Below, piece after piece: positions 8,116 through 16,423 of a DNA stretch of 64,000 nt (positions are counted from its first letter, which is position 1; the number at the start of each line of letters is the position of its first letter). Both the position numbers and the translations under genes were made by a program. A model generated the notes under the pieces. It did no database searches and was not told where the DNA came from. It worked only from the letters and a program-made list of their open reading frames with translations. Origin of the DNA: an uncultured Ruminococcus sp. (GTDB taxonomy: Bacteria; Bacillota; Clostridia; Lachnospirales; Lachnospiraceae); contig UQVC01000002.1 of assembly GCA_900544395.1 (NCBI GenBank), forward strand, positions 1-64,000, given 5' to 3'.

Positions 8116-9483
8116 ATGAAATTAAGAAGCAGACTTGCAATTACATGTGCAAAAGGGACAAGTACCCTGATCAAAAAATTAAACCGCGGAAGTGGAGTCA
8201 CCCTTCCTGGGTATGTGGCAAGATTGATCGATCCCAAAATCTTAAGCGTTATGGCTGCCCAGATCCGGGAGAAGACGATCGTTACTATGGGAACCAACGG
8301 AAAGACAACAACCAATGCCATTTTGTACAAGGCACTGGAAAGCGAAGGAAAAAAAGTCATCATCAATCGGACTGGAGCCAATATGCTCAATGGGATCATC
8401 TCCGCATTTGTTCTGGCCACTGACAAGCATGGACAGTTGGATGCAGATTATGCCTGCATCGAAGTCGATGAGATCGCATCTGTCGGTGTTCTCCCCCAGT
8501 TAAAACCGGACTGTGCACTTTTGACCAATATTTCCAGAGACCAGCTGGATCGTTTCGGAGAAGTTGATATTACCTTTGACAAATTAAAAACAGCTGTCAC
8601 AAGTGTTCCGGACACCACACTGATCATCAACTGCGATGACATCCTCTCCTATTCCCTGGCAGAGACAAGCGGCAATCCGTTTGTGACATACGGGATCAGC
8701 GAACAGATTTTTGATGATATCTCACGCTCAGAGATCCGGGAGAGCATTTTCTGCCGCAGCTGCGGAAAGAAGCTGGAATATGAGTTCTTTCATTACGGAC
8801 AGCTTGGAATTTACCACTGCCCGAACTGCGGATGGAAACGCCCGGATCCTGATTTTACAGCCACACAGATCACACTCAAGGATGAACTCTACGCCTTTGA
8901 TATGGGAGATCTGCACCTGGATTCTACAGTACGGACACCTTACAATATTTACAACACCCTTGCTGCCTATACGGCACTGCATACCATGCATGCCCCGATG
9001 ACACACTTTAAAGAAATGGCAGAGTCTTTTGATTACGGAAATAACAGAGAGGAAATTCTGACTATCAACGGCGCCCGGGTACAGCTTCATCTGTCGAAAA
9101 ATCCGATTGGATTCCAGCAGAAGATTTCCCTGGTCTTAAAGGATCCAAAACCAAAGGACATCATCATTCAGATCAATGATACGTATCAGGACGGAGAAGA
9201 CGTTTCCTGGCTGTGGGATGTGGATTTTCAGTATCTTGCAGACAGTCATGCCGCCACCATCACAACCTGTGGAACCCGCAAGCATGACATGGGACTTCGT
9301 CTGAAATATGAAGACATCGACTGCACATCCACAGATGATATGCGTTCTCGTGTGATCGAATTGACCGAACAGGGCACCAAGAATCTTTACATCATTGTCA
9401 ACTATTCCGGTCTTTACCGCACGAACCGAATGCTCAAAGAGCTGGCACAAACCTCAAAGGAACAGAAAGGAGAACAGGCATGA
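8116..9483 (+). CDS. murT: Lipid II isoglutaminyl synthase, MurT subunit
   Basis: The 455-residue Mur-ligase-like subunit activates the alpha-carboxylate of the D-Glu of lipid II with ATP; its partner GatD supplies ammonia, giving D-isoglutamine in peptidoglycan. The ATP loop is TMGTNGKTTT near residue 60. A zinc-ribbon insert, CRSC at about 213 and CPNC at about 236, is typical of MurT and absent from MurC-F. The C-terminal DUF1727 domain includes DVSWLWDVDF. The stop overlaps the gatD start as ATGA, so translation is coupled. Confidence 0.96.
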   Translation: MKLRSRLAITCAKGTSTLIKKLNRGSGVTLPGYVARLIDPKILSVMAAQIREKTIVTMGTNGKTTTNAILYKALESEGKKVIINRTGANMLNGIISAFVLATDKHGQLDADYACIEVDEIASVGVLPQLKPDCALLTNISRDQLDRFGEVDITFDKLKTAVTSVPDTTLIINCDDILSYSLAETSGNPFVTYGISEQIFDDISRSEIRESIFCRSCGKKLEYEFFHYGQLGIYHCPNCGWKRPDPDFTATQITLKDELYAFDMGDLHLDSTVRTPYNIYNTLAAYTALHTMHAPMTHFKEMAESFDYGNNREEILTINGARVQLHLSKNPIGFQQKISLVLKDPKPKDIIIQINDTYQDGEDVSWLWDVDFQYLADSHAATITTCGTRKHDMGLRLKYEDIDCTSTDDMRSRVIELTEQGTKNLYIIVNYSGLYRTNRMLKELAQTSKEQKGEQA

Positions 9484-10238
9484 AACTGACGATTGGACAC
9501 TTATACCCAGACCTGTTGAATCTCTATGGAGACCGCGGAAATATCCAGTGTTTCCGCAAACGCCTGGAATGGCGCGGGATCGAAGCAGAGGTCATTCCTG
9601 TGCTTTCCGGTGATACCATTGATTTTTCTAAACTGGATATCGTACTTCTTGGCGGCGGTTCTGACCGGGAACAGGAACTGGTCTGCGGCTATTTAAAAGA
9701 AATCCAGAAAGATTTCAAAGACTATGTAGAAGACAACGGTGTGGTCCTTGCCGTCTGCGGCGGATATCAGCTCCTTGGCAAGTATTATAAGACCGATAAA
9801 AAAATGATCGAAGGACTGGGGATTCTCGATATTACCACCGAATGGGAACCAGAGCGTCTCATCCGCAACATTATCCTGCACAGCCCGCTGTTTGATACCC
9901 CTGTTGTAGGATTTGAAAACCATGGAGGCCGCACCTATATCGGGGAGCACACTCCCTTTGGAAAAGTATTCTTCGGACTGGGAAATACCGGGAAATCCGG
10001 TTACGAAGGCGTAATCTACAAAAACGTGATCGCCACCTATCTCCACGGACCTCTCCTTCCGAAAAATCCACAAGTCTGTGATTACCTGCTGGAGCGGGCA
10101 CTGAAACGAAAATATGGAGAAGAAGTGACCCTTACTCCACTTCCCGATGATCTGGAGAACAAGGCCAACAGCTATATCGTAGATCGCTACAGTGATAAAA
10201 AATACGTTTTAAAAGAAACCATCAAGCGTCATACCTAA
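9480..10238 (+). CDS. gatD: Lipid II isoglutaminyl synthase, GatD glutaminase subunit
   Basis: A 252-residue class-I glutamine amidotransferase of the CobB/CobQ type makes ammonia from glutamine for MurT. The nucleophile cysteine is in AVCGGYQLLG near residue 94, and the catalytic histidine is in ATYLHGPLLPKNP near 190. HIYPDLLNLYGDRGN-like residues at the start (LYPDLLNLYGDRGNI) are characteristic. It follows murT with a 4-base overlap and ends at a bidirectional terminator. Confidence 0.96.
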   Translation: MKLTIGHLYPDLLNLYGDRGNIQCFRKRLEWRGIEAEVIPVLSGDTIDFSKLDIVLLGGGSDREQELVCGYLKEIQKDFKDYVEDNGVVLAVCGGYQLLGKYYKTDKKMIEGLGILDITTEWEPERLIRNIILHSPLFDTPVVGFENHGGRTYIGEHTPFGKVFFGLGNTGKSGYEGVIYKNVIATYLHGPLLPKNPQVCDYLLERALKRKYGEEVTLTPLPDDLENKANSYIVDRYSDKKYVLKETIKRHT

Positions 10239-10246
10239 AAAGAGAA

Positions 10247-10296
10247 GACAAAAAATATCCCGCCGGAGTATTCATTCCGACGGGATGTTTTTTGTC
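10247..10296. terminator. Bidirectional terminator between gatD and the PMCA-type ATPase
   Basis: ATCCCGCCGGA (10257-10267) pairs with TCCGACGGGAT (10276-10286) with one mismatch. The stem is flanked by an A run on the left and a T run on the right, so it can stop transcription from both convergent genes. Confidence 0.88.
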
Positions 10297-10299
10297 TGT

Positions 10300-12918
10300 T
10301 TATTTCTTTTTCAACATCAATTTGATTTTCTTCATCAACTGGATCACCGGAAGGTTTACAAGAGCCAGACCATATACGATCAGTAACTGGGTAAAGGTCA
10401 GCGTCTGAACCTTAAATATTCCGTGAAGAGCCGGAATTGTCATCACACAGGTAATCAGCACCAGACCAAGCAGAAATGCTCCGATCAGGTAAATGTTATT
10501 CCAAAGTCTCTTGGAAAAGATCACCGGATAATCGGATTTACAGTTAAATCCATGTACCAGTCGTGCAGTACACAGTGTTCCAAATGCCATGGTGCTGGCA
10601 AGTACTGCATTTCCGCCTTCTCCTGTCAGTCCGATCATAAATCCGATCATGGTTGTGATTCCGATACAAAGTCCCTCTGTTCCGATCTTGGTCAGGAAAT
10701 CTTTGGTCAGGATGGATTCGTTCATCGGTCTTGGTTTTTCATCCATTACTTTCTTGGAATGAGGTTCCAGTCCAAGAGCAATTGCCGGGAGACTGTCTGT
10801 CAGAAGGTTGATGAACAACAGATGAACCGGCGCAAACGGAACCGGAAGTCCCGCAATAGATGCATACAATACCGCAAGGATTGCTCCAAAGTTACCGGAA
10901 AGCAAGAACTGAATCGAGTTCTTAATATTCTGGTACACATTTCTTCCATTCTCGACTGCTTTCACAATAGTTGCAAAGTTGTCGTCTGTCAGAACCATAG
11001 AAGCTGCATCTTTTGATACTTCACTTCCTGTGATACCCATGGCAACTCCGATATCTGCCTGTTTGAGTGCCGGCGCATCATTGACACCGTCTCCTGTCAT
11101 CGCTACGATATTCCCCTTTTCCTGCCATGCCCGCACGATACGGATCTTATGTTCCGGTGAAACACGTGCATAGACAGAAATACCTTCTACAAAGTTTTTC
11201 AATTCTTCATCGGACATGGAATCGATCACCGCACCTTCGCAGGCTTCCGATTCGTCTTCCAGGATTCCAATTCGTTTTGCGATCGCTGCTGCAGTCACTT
11301 TATGATCTCCTGTGATCATGATCGGACGGATTCCCGCTTTCTTACATTCTGCAACTGCTGCCATGGATTCCTCTCTCGGAGGATCCATCATGGCGATCAG
11401 TCCCAGGAAGGTCAGATCATTTTCATCTTCCAGACACAGTTCTTCTTCTGCGGACACTGCCTTATAGGCAAATCCAAGTACCCGAAGTCCCTGTCTTGAA
11501 AAACTCTGGTTCTGTGCTTCGATCTTTTCTTTATCTTCTGCTGTGATGGCACGTACTTCATTTCCAAACTGAATGCTTGCAGTGCGCCCCATAATGACAT
11601 CTACAGCACCTTTGACAACCATGATCGGTGTCTCATCAATGGTATGTTTTGTAGACATCAGCTTTCTGTCGCTGTCAAATGGATTTTCGCTCTCACGAGG
11701 ATATTCTCCACGGATCTTCTGAATATCCAGACCCAGTTTGCTTCCCAGATTGATCAAAGCCGTTTCTGTCGGATCTCCGATCTCCACACCGTCTACATTG
11801 GTAGAGTCATTACACAAGATACTGAAATACATCAGTTTTTCCTGTTCGGAATCTTTCAGATCGATCTTATCTGCCGGGATCACGGTTTCGTTGACATAAT
11901 ACTGTTCCACTGTCATCTTGTTCTGTGTCAGAGTTCCTGTCTTATCAGAGCAAATGATGGAAACACTTCCCAGACCTTCTACTGCCTGCAGTTTTCGGAT
12001 GATCGCATGTTCTTTCGCCATCTTCTGAGTACCAAAAGAAAGTACGATGGTTACGATAGAACTAAGCGCCTCCGGAATGGCTGCAACTGCAAGTGCAACC
12101 GCAAACAGGAAGGCATCTCCGATATTGCCGCCGCGGAATACATTGATTCCAAATAAAATACCACAGAAAATCAGAATAATAATAGAAAGCTTCTGTCCAA
12201 ACTGATCCAGATTCACCTGCAGTGGTGTTTTCTTTTCGGATGTGGTCTTTAACAGACTTGCGATCTTACCAACTTCTGTCTCCATCCCGATTCCTGTTAC
12301 AATGAAAGAACCCCTTCCATATGTGACAAAGCTTCCGGAATATACCATATTCGTACGGTCTCCAAGTGGAACCTCCCCTTCTATGGCATCTGTCATCTTT
12401 TCTACACCTAGACTTTCTCCGGTCAGAGCGCTTTCATCTACTTTCAGACTGGCGCTCTCCAACAGACGTCCATCTGCCGGAATGTAATCTCCTGCATCCA
12501 GCATGACAATATCTCCAACTGTCACTTCTGATGACGGGATTGGAACGACACTTCCATCACGCAATACTTTTGCTTCCGGTCCGGAAAGCTTTTTCAGACT
12601 GGCTAAGGATTGTTCTGCTTTCACGGTCTGAACGGTACCAAGGATCGCATTGATCGTGATTACGATCAAAATAACGATGGCACTTTCTGCATCCCCCAAA
12701 AATCCGGAAACAATCGCCGCTGCGATCAAAATGATCACAAGGAAGTCTTTGTACTGCTCCAGGAAAATCTGAAGTGTGGTTTTCTTCTTTCCTTCCACCA
12801 GTTCGTTCGGACCGAATTTTTCCTGATGGGCTTTTACTTCTGCGGACGTCAAAGGTTCTTGTTTTCCATTGATTTCCTGCTTGACTTCTTCTGAAGAAAG
12901 CTGATAATAATTTTTCAC
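10300..12918 (-). CDS. PMCA-type P-type ATPase, probable Mn2+/Ca2+ exporter
   Basis: An 872-residue P2-type ATPase. It has the cation-ATPase N-terminal domain, actuator TGES, phosphorylation motif ICSDKTGTLTQNKM, hinge MTGDGVNDAPALKQADIGVAMG, the M4 ion site AAIPEAL and the M6 site LLTDSLPAIALGLEP. These ion residues match SERCA/PMCA pumps. It is preceded by a yybP-ykoY Mn2+ riboswitch. The same arrangement drives Lactococcus yoaB and pneumococcal mgtA, both linked to Mn2+ (or Ca2+) export, so Mn2+ efflux is the best inference. The ribosome site AGGAGG is just before ATG 12918. Confidence 0.9.
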   Translation of the reverse strand: MKNYYQLSSEEVKQEINGKQEPLTSAEVKAHQEKFGPNELVEGKKKTTLQIFLEQYKDFLVIILIAAAIVSGFLGDAESAIVILIVITINAILGTVQTVKAEQSLASLKKLSGPEAKVLRDGSVVPIPSSEVTVGDIVMLDAGDYIPADGRLLESASLKVDESALTGESLGVEKMTDAIEGEVPLGDRTNMVYSGSFVTYGRGSFIVTGIGMETEVGKIASLLKTTSEKKTPLQVNLDQFGQKLSIIILIFCGILFGINVFRGGNIGDAFLFAVALAVAAIPEALSSIVTIVLSFGTQKMAKEHAIIRKLQAVEGLGSVSIICSDKTGTLTQNKMTVEQYYVNETVIPADKIDLKDSEQEKLMYFSILCNDSTNVDGVEIGDPTETALINLGSKLGLDIQKIRGEYPRESENPFDSDRKLMSTKHTIDETPIMVVKGAVDVIMGRTASIQFGNEVRAITAEDKEKIEAQNQSFSRQGLRVLGFAYKAVSAEEELCLEDENDLTFLGLIAMMDPPREESMAAVAECKKAGIRPIMITGDHKVTAAAIAKRIGILEDESEACEGAVIDSMSDEELKNFVEGISVYARVSPEHKIRIVRAWQEKGNIVAMTGDGVNDAPALKQADIGVAMGITGSEVSKDAASMVLTDDNFATIVKAVENGRNVYQNIKNSIQFLLSGNFGAILAVLYASIAGLPVPFAPVHLLFINLLTDSLPAIALGLEPHSKKVMDEKPRPMNESILTKDFLTKIGTEGLCIGITTMIGFMIGLTGEGGNAVLASTMAFGTLCTARLVHGFNCKSDYPVIFSKRLWNNIYLIGAFLLGLVLITCVMTIPALHGIFKVQTLTFTQLLIVYGLALVNLPVIQLMKKIKLMLKKK

Positions 12919-12946
12919 ATAAATTCCTCCTTTTTCTTTTATGCAA

Positions 12947-13080
12947 TAAAAAAGAGACTTTTATTGCACGTTATGTATGCAACAAAAGTCTCACCATTTA
13001 ATCACGATACGGATGGACTTCTCCATCGTACTGACGACATCGTGCACGCCATAAGCGCTGGTTACTCCCTTTTATTTAAG
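12947..13080 (-). promoter_or_regulatory. yybP-ykoY (Mn2+) riboswitch with terminator
   Basis: On the minus strand the leader opens with AAAAGGGAGTAACCAGC and closes with GGTGAGACTTTTG, the two ends conserved in the yybP-ykoY class; between them are GTCGTCAGTACG and CCGTATCGTG. The aptamer spans about 12983-13075. Its closing strand GAGACTTTTGTTGCA (12978-12992) can instead pair with TGCAATAAAAGTCTC (12954-12968), which is followed by a run of T: an intrinsic terminator. Aptamer stem P1 and terminator are therefore mutually exclusive, predicting read-through when Mn2+ is bound. Assignment is by eye against the known consensus. Confidence 0.85.
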
Positions 13081-13083
13081 AAA

Positions 13084-13112
13084 ACTATAATGCATTTTCC
13101 TATTCTTGTCAA
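13084..13112 (-). promoter_or_regulatory. Promoter of the riboswitch-ATPase transcript
   Basis: TTGACA (13107-13112), 17 bases and TATAGT (13084-13089) on the minus strand. The predicted start falls at the 5' edge of the aptamer. Confidence 0.8.
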
Positions 13113-13155
13113 CGATAAATTTCTTTTTTCTTTCCGTTTTCTTAACACAGAAACT

Positions 13156-14025
13156 CTACATTCCCAGTTCTTCCCGTATCCTGCGCGCCTCAGGCGTATT
13201 GGCAACTCCGCCTTCTCCGGTTTCCCGAAGGGATACATGCATGCTCTCTCCCACTTCCTTCATGGCATCAATCACCTGATCCGGCGGGATCCGGCTGCTG
13301 ATCCCGGCCAGTGCCATATCAGCTGCCGAAAGCGCATTGACTGCCCCGATCACATTCCGTTTGACACAGGGCACTTCCACAAGACCTGCCACCGGGTCAC
13401 ACACCAGTCCCAGAAGGTTTTTCAGCGCCATGGCCGCTCCATGTGCAATTTGCTCTGCATTGCCTCCCCGCAAAAGCACCAGTGCACCTGCTGCCATTGC
13501 AGATGCAGAACCAATCTCTGCCTGACATCCTCCTGCCGCTCCTGCGATAAATGCACGGGATGCGATCACCTGTCCGATCCCGGCTGCTGTATATAAGGCG
13601 TGAAGGATTTCTTCCTCAGATGCTTTTTTCTCTTCATAAAGAGGAACCAAAACTGCCGGCAATACGCCACATGCCCCTGCTGTCGGTGCTGCCACGATCC
13701 GCTTCATGCAGGCATTGGATTCCCCCATCTCCAATGCCCTTGCGATCACTTTGGAAACAAATGGGCCACACAGTGTTTCCCTGCTCTGCCGATAAGTTTC
13801 CATCTGTGTTCCCATTTTCCCAACCAGCCCGCTGGCAGAAACCTGTTCCCGGTCATATTGTTCACTTGCAGATTTCATTGCCGTCCACATCTGCTGCATA
13901 GCCTGCATGGATTCTTCCTCTGTAACAGAACGGTCTGCCATATCCTCAAGAAGAACTGCTCTCCAAAATGGAATTGCCTTTTCCCGGCAGGATGTCTGAA
14001 TTTCTTCCAACGAATGAAATGCCAT
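13156..14025 (-). CDS. sdaAA: L-serine dehydratase, alpha subunit
   Basis: A 289-residue subunit of the iron-sulfur L-serine dehydratase (L-serine to pyruvate and ammonia). The conserved cysteines expected to hold the [4Fe-4S] cluster are visible in PTAGACGVLPA, in GLVCDPVAG and in EVPCVKRN. The glycine-rich segment AGAAGGCQAEIGSASAMAAGA (split here for length as AGAAGGCQAEIG and SASAMAAGA) is also typical. It begins 3 bases after the beta-subunit gene, with GAGGGGG as ribosome site. No hairpin terminator was found after it. Confidence 0.95.
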   Translation of the reverse strand: MAFHSLEEIQTSCREKAIPFWRAVLLEDMADRSVTEEESMQAMQQMWTAMKSASEQYDREQVSASGLVGKMGTQMETYRQSRETLCGPFVSKVIARALEMGESNACMKRIVAAPTAGACGVLPAVLVPLYEEKKASEEEILHALYTAAGIGQVIASRAFIAGAAGGCQAEIGSASAMAAGALVLLRGGNAEQIAHGAAMALKNLLGLVCDPVAGLVEVPCVKRNVIGAVNALSAADMALAGISSRIPPDQVIDAMKEVGESMHVSLRETGEGGVANTPEARRIREELGM

Positions 14026-14028
14026 CTT

Positions 14029-14694
14029 CTATACCCCCTCAGTCTCAATGTAAGTCACTTTTTTAATACCTGCCAGTCCTTCCAGACACCGAATGGTTTC
14101 CGTCTCCACCGGCTGGTCTGTCTCGATCACCATTACCGCATATCCGCCCCGCTTGTCCCGGTGAAGCTGCAGTGTTGCAATATTCACTTTCTTTCCATAT
14201 AAAATAGAAGTTACTTCTGCCACCTGACCCGGACTGTCTTCATTTCTTATGATCAGAGTCGGACAGGCTCCGGTACAATTCACCGTGATCCCATCCAGCT
14301 CATTGAGCATGATCCTTCCTCCGCCAAGAGAAGATGCCTGTACAAGAATCGTCCTTCCATCTTTACCTGTTACATCCAAAAGCGCTGTGTTTGGATGGGC
14401 TTCTTTCAACTGTGTGTTATAAATTTCAAATTCCAGACCTTCTTGATCTGCCACCTGAAAACTGTCCGGAATCCGCATATCATCTGGTTTCATGCCCAAA
14501 AGTCCTGCCACCAGAGCCCGGTCTGTTCCATGCCCTCTTCCAGTAGCAGCAAACGAACCACTCAGCCCGATTCTGGCTTTTTGAGGACAACTCCCCAGCA
14601 ATTTTCTCGTGATATACCCAATTCTTGCGGCTCCTGCCGTATGGGAACTGGAAGGTCCTACCATGACCGGACCAAGAATATCAAATATATTCAT
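14029..14694 (-). CDS. sdaAB: L-serine dehydratase, beta subunit
   Basis: A 221-residue beta subunit. The N-terminal SDH-beta domain begins NIFDILGPVMVGPSSSHTAGAAR (motif GPSSSHTAG), and the C-terminal ACT domain begins near residue 148 (TLIIRNEDSPGQVAEVTSILY), probably a regulatory serine-sensing or assembly domain. The start ATG overlaps the stop of the upstream padR gene as ATGA, with AAGGAGAA as ribosome site inside padR. Catabolic serine degradation is therefore translationally coupled to a transcription regulator, which is uncommon. Confidence 0.95.
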   Translation of the reverse strand: MNIFDILGPVMVGPSSSHTAGAARIGYITRKLLGSCPQKARIGLSGSFAATGRGHGTDRALVAGLLGMKPDDMRIPDSFQVADQEGLEFEIYNTQLKEAHPNTALLDVTGKDGRTILVQASSLGGGRIMLNELDGITVNCTGACPTLIIRNEDSPGQVAEVTSILYGKKVNIATLQLHRDKRGGYAVMVIETDQPVETETIRCLEGLAGIKKVTYIETEGV

Positions 14695-15050
14695 CTTTCG
14701 TTCTCCTTCTCTTCATCTCTGCTACAGTAGTATAACAAGTTTTTGTCAAAATATCCATTCCAATCTGACAGCATGATGCACAATCTTTCATGCTCTGCCA
14801 AAAGCAGTTCTCTCCCATGCTCTGTGATCACATAGGATTTTCTTCTTCCCTCTTCTTTGGTCAGAGAAATGATCTGATTTTCTTCAAATTTAGAAAGCAT
14901 GGTATAGAGTGTGCCGGGGCCGACTTTCACTCTTCCTCCGGAAATCTGCCGTACCCTTTCCATGATATCCACACCACAGCATTCTTCAGATAATGCCATC
15001 AGTATATAATACATCGGCTCTGTCAGTGTTTGAAACTGTTCTCGCGCCAT
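14691..15050 (-). CDS. PadR-family transcriptional regulator
   Basis: A 119-residue PadR regulator. The winged helix spans about residues 8-80 (TEPMYYILMAL, GPGTLYTMLSKFEENQIIS, GRRKSYVITEHGRELL), followed by a short dimerisation helix. PadR proteins usually repress their own operon in response to a small ligand or envelope stress. It lies between a DUF2812 membrane protein (23 bases upstream) and sdaAB (4-base overlap). The 16-bp inverted repeat at 16354-16404, at the head of this operon, is its likely binding site. Confidence 0.92.
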   Translation of the reverse strand: MAREQFQTLTEPMYYILMALSEECCGVDIMERVRQISGGRVKVGPGTLYTMLSKFEENQIISLTKEEGRRKSYVITEHGRELLLAEHERLCIMLSDWNGYFDKNLLYYCSRDEEKENER

Positions 15051-15072
15051 GATCCTTTTCCTTTCTGTTCCT

Positions 15073-16329
15073 TTATTCTTTCAGTCCCAACTGGGATTCT
15101 ACCACCTGGATCTGCTCTTGTGTGAGAGGTTCTTCCACGGAAAGATACAGGATTTTCTGTTCATAATACACATAGTAAATTCCGGAAACCGAAGCAACTT
15201 TCTTTCCGCTCCATCCTTTGTTCTTCTCTTCTGTTGTCAGATTTTGAGTTTCTTCTTTCCAGATCCTGTCCAATACCCATTCATAAGGGCTGCTGTAAAT
15301 CGTATACCGCAAACTTTCTTCCTGCTGATTTTGATTTTGATAGGTCATCCAGTATCCTTCTTTTGTTCCGAATATGCTTTTGGTACGATATTGATCGATG
15401 CCCTCCACCTGAAATGCCTGCTCCTTAACATGCTGCGGCAAAAGAGGAAACTGTTCCTGCGATATCACATGTTTCTCGCTGTTTAAAAAAACTCTTCCCA
15501 TAGTAAGAACTAGAACTACCATACAAAAGCTAAACAATATCACATTCCAGAATGCATCTTTTTCCCGGGAAAACCGCATCCATTTCCGAAGAATCTGTAT
15601 CACCACAAGTATCAGGAAAAAGCTCATCAAAAAAAGTCCCTGTCCACCTGAAAACACATCACTTTTCATTCCCCAGACCAGAAGATAGAACACGGTTCCA
15701 AAAGCCAGCAGCTGCAGCCCCGTTTTTGAAATATGGAAGATTTTCTTATAATACGGTGTTTTTCCCCGTCTGATCTCTTTCTGATAGCGGATACAGAGAA
15801 GCACAGACTGGATTGCAGAAATTCCCTGCAAAAGAAAGTAAAGGCCCCAGAAAACTAAAAGTGCAATGTGATCTCCTTCAAAGATATAGTCTGCAAGCCG
15901 TGTAAACAGCTGGATCAATGTCAGAAAAAATAAAATACCCGCCATAACCGTTCGGTACAGAGTACTCCCACGTTCCGCTTTTCGAATGGATTCCAGTTTT
16001 TCCTGAGGTGCTACAATCGGAACTGCATCTTCCTCTACCTGTTCAAATACACAGAATTTTCCGCGGGCATCTATGAATTTCCAGCCTGCTTTTTCACAAT
16101 ATTCTGCATATTCCTGTGCCTCTTTGGACGGACTGACATCTTCCTCTCTTCCTTTCAAAAACACTTCCACCGAATACACCCGTTTCCCCGGCTCTTCTTT
16201 TTCAAATACCATTCCCAGTTTCCATCCTATAAAACGCCAGCCTTGTACTGCCATTTCACTCAAGTATTCTGCAAATGCGTCACATTCCAGATATTGAAAA
16301 TTCCGAAAAATCTGTTTTCTGGTTTTCAT
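15073..16329 (-). CDS. DUF2812 membrane protein
   Basis: A 418-residue protein from ATG 16329, behind AGGAGG; an upstream in-frame start at 16347 is less likely. Two DUF2812-like blocks are at about residues 1-110 (KTRKQIFRNFQYLE..., AEYCEKAGWKFIDARGKFCVFE), followed by four or more hydrophobic helices at about 130-280 and a soluble C-terminal domain. DUF2812 proteins are commonly encoded with PadR regulators, in which context a signalling or stress role is suspected; the molecular function is unknown. First gene of the operon DUF2812 - padR - sdaAB - sdaAA. Confidence 0.85.
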   Translation of the reverse strand: MKTRKQIFRNFQYLECDAFAEYLSEMAVQGWRFIGWKLGMVFEKEEPGKRVYSVEVFLKGREEDVSPSKEAQEYAEYCEKAGWKFIDARGKFCVFEQVEEDAVPIVAPQEKLESIRKAERGSTLYRTVMAGILFFLTLIQLFTRLADYIFEGDHIALLVFWGLYFLLQGISAIQSVLLCIRYQKEIRRGKTPYYKKIFHISKTGLQLLAFGTVFYLLVWGMKSDVFSGGQGLFLMSFFLILVVIQILRKWMRFSREKDAFWNVILFSFCMVVLVLTMGRVFLNSEKHVISQEQFPLLPQHVKEQAFQVEGIDQYRTKSIFGTKEGYWMTYQNQNQQEESLRYTIYSSPYEWVLDRIWKEETQNLTTEEKNKGWSGKKVASVSGIYYVYYEQKILYLSVEEPLTQEQIQVVESQLGLKE

Positions 16330-16353
16330 AAAATCGCCTCCTCTCAACGAGAA

Positions 16354-16404
16354 ATATCGAGTATCGATACTTTATACGTTCAGTATACTATCGATACTCG
16401 ATAT
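16354..16404. promoter_or_regulatory. Perfect 16-bp inverted repeat, likely PadR operator
   Basis: ATATCGAGTATCGATA (16354-16369) and its exact reverse complement TATCGATACTCGATAT (16389-16404) are separated by 19 bases. Each arm itself contains the palindrome TATCGATA. The right arm fills the -35/-10 spacer of the promoter at 16382-16410 and the left arm lies just past the transcription start, so a bound regulator would block RNA polymerase. Confidence 0.8.
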
Positions 16405-16410
16405 TGTCAA
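16382..16410 (-). promoter_or_regulatory. Promoter of the DUF2812-padR-sdaAB-sdaAA operon
   Basis: TTGACA (16405-16410), 17 bases and TATACT (16382-16387) on the minus strand. The spacer is one arm of the inverted repeat. Confidence 0.85.
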
Positions 16411-16423
16411 TTTCTTTCCAGAA

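Noticed and set aside
13600..14202. 200-codon plus-strand open frame
   Set aside because: Antisense to both serine dehydratase subunits, which have full conserved motifs.
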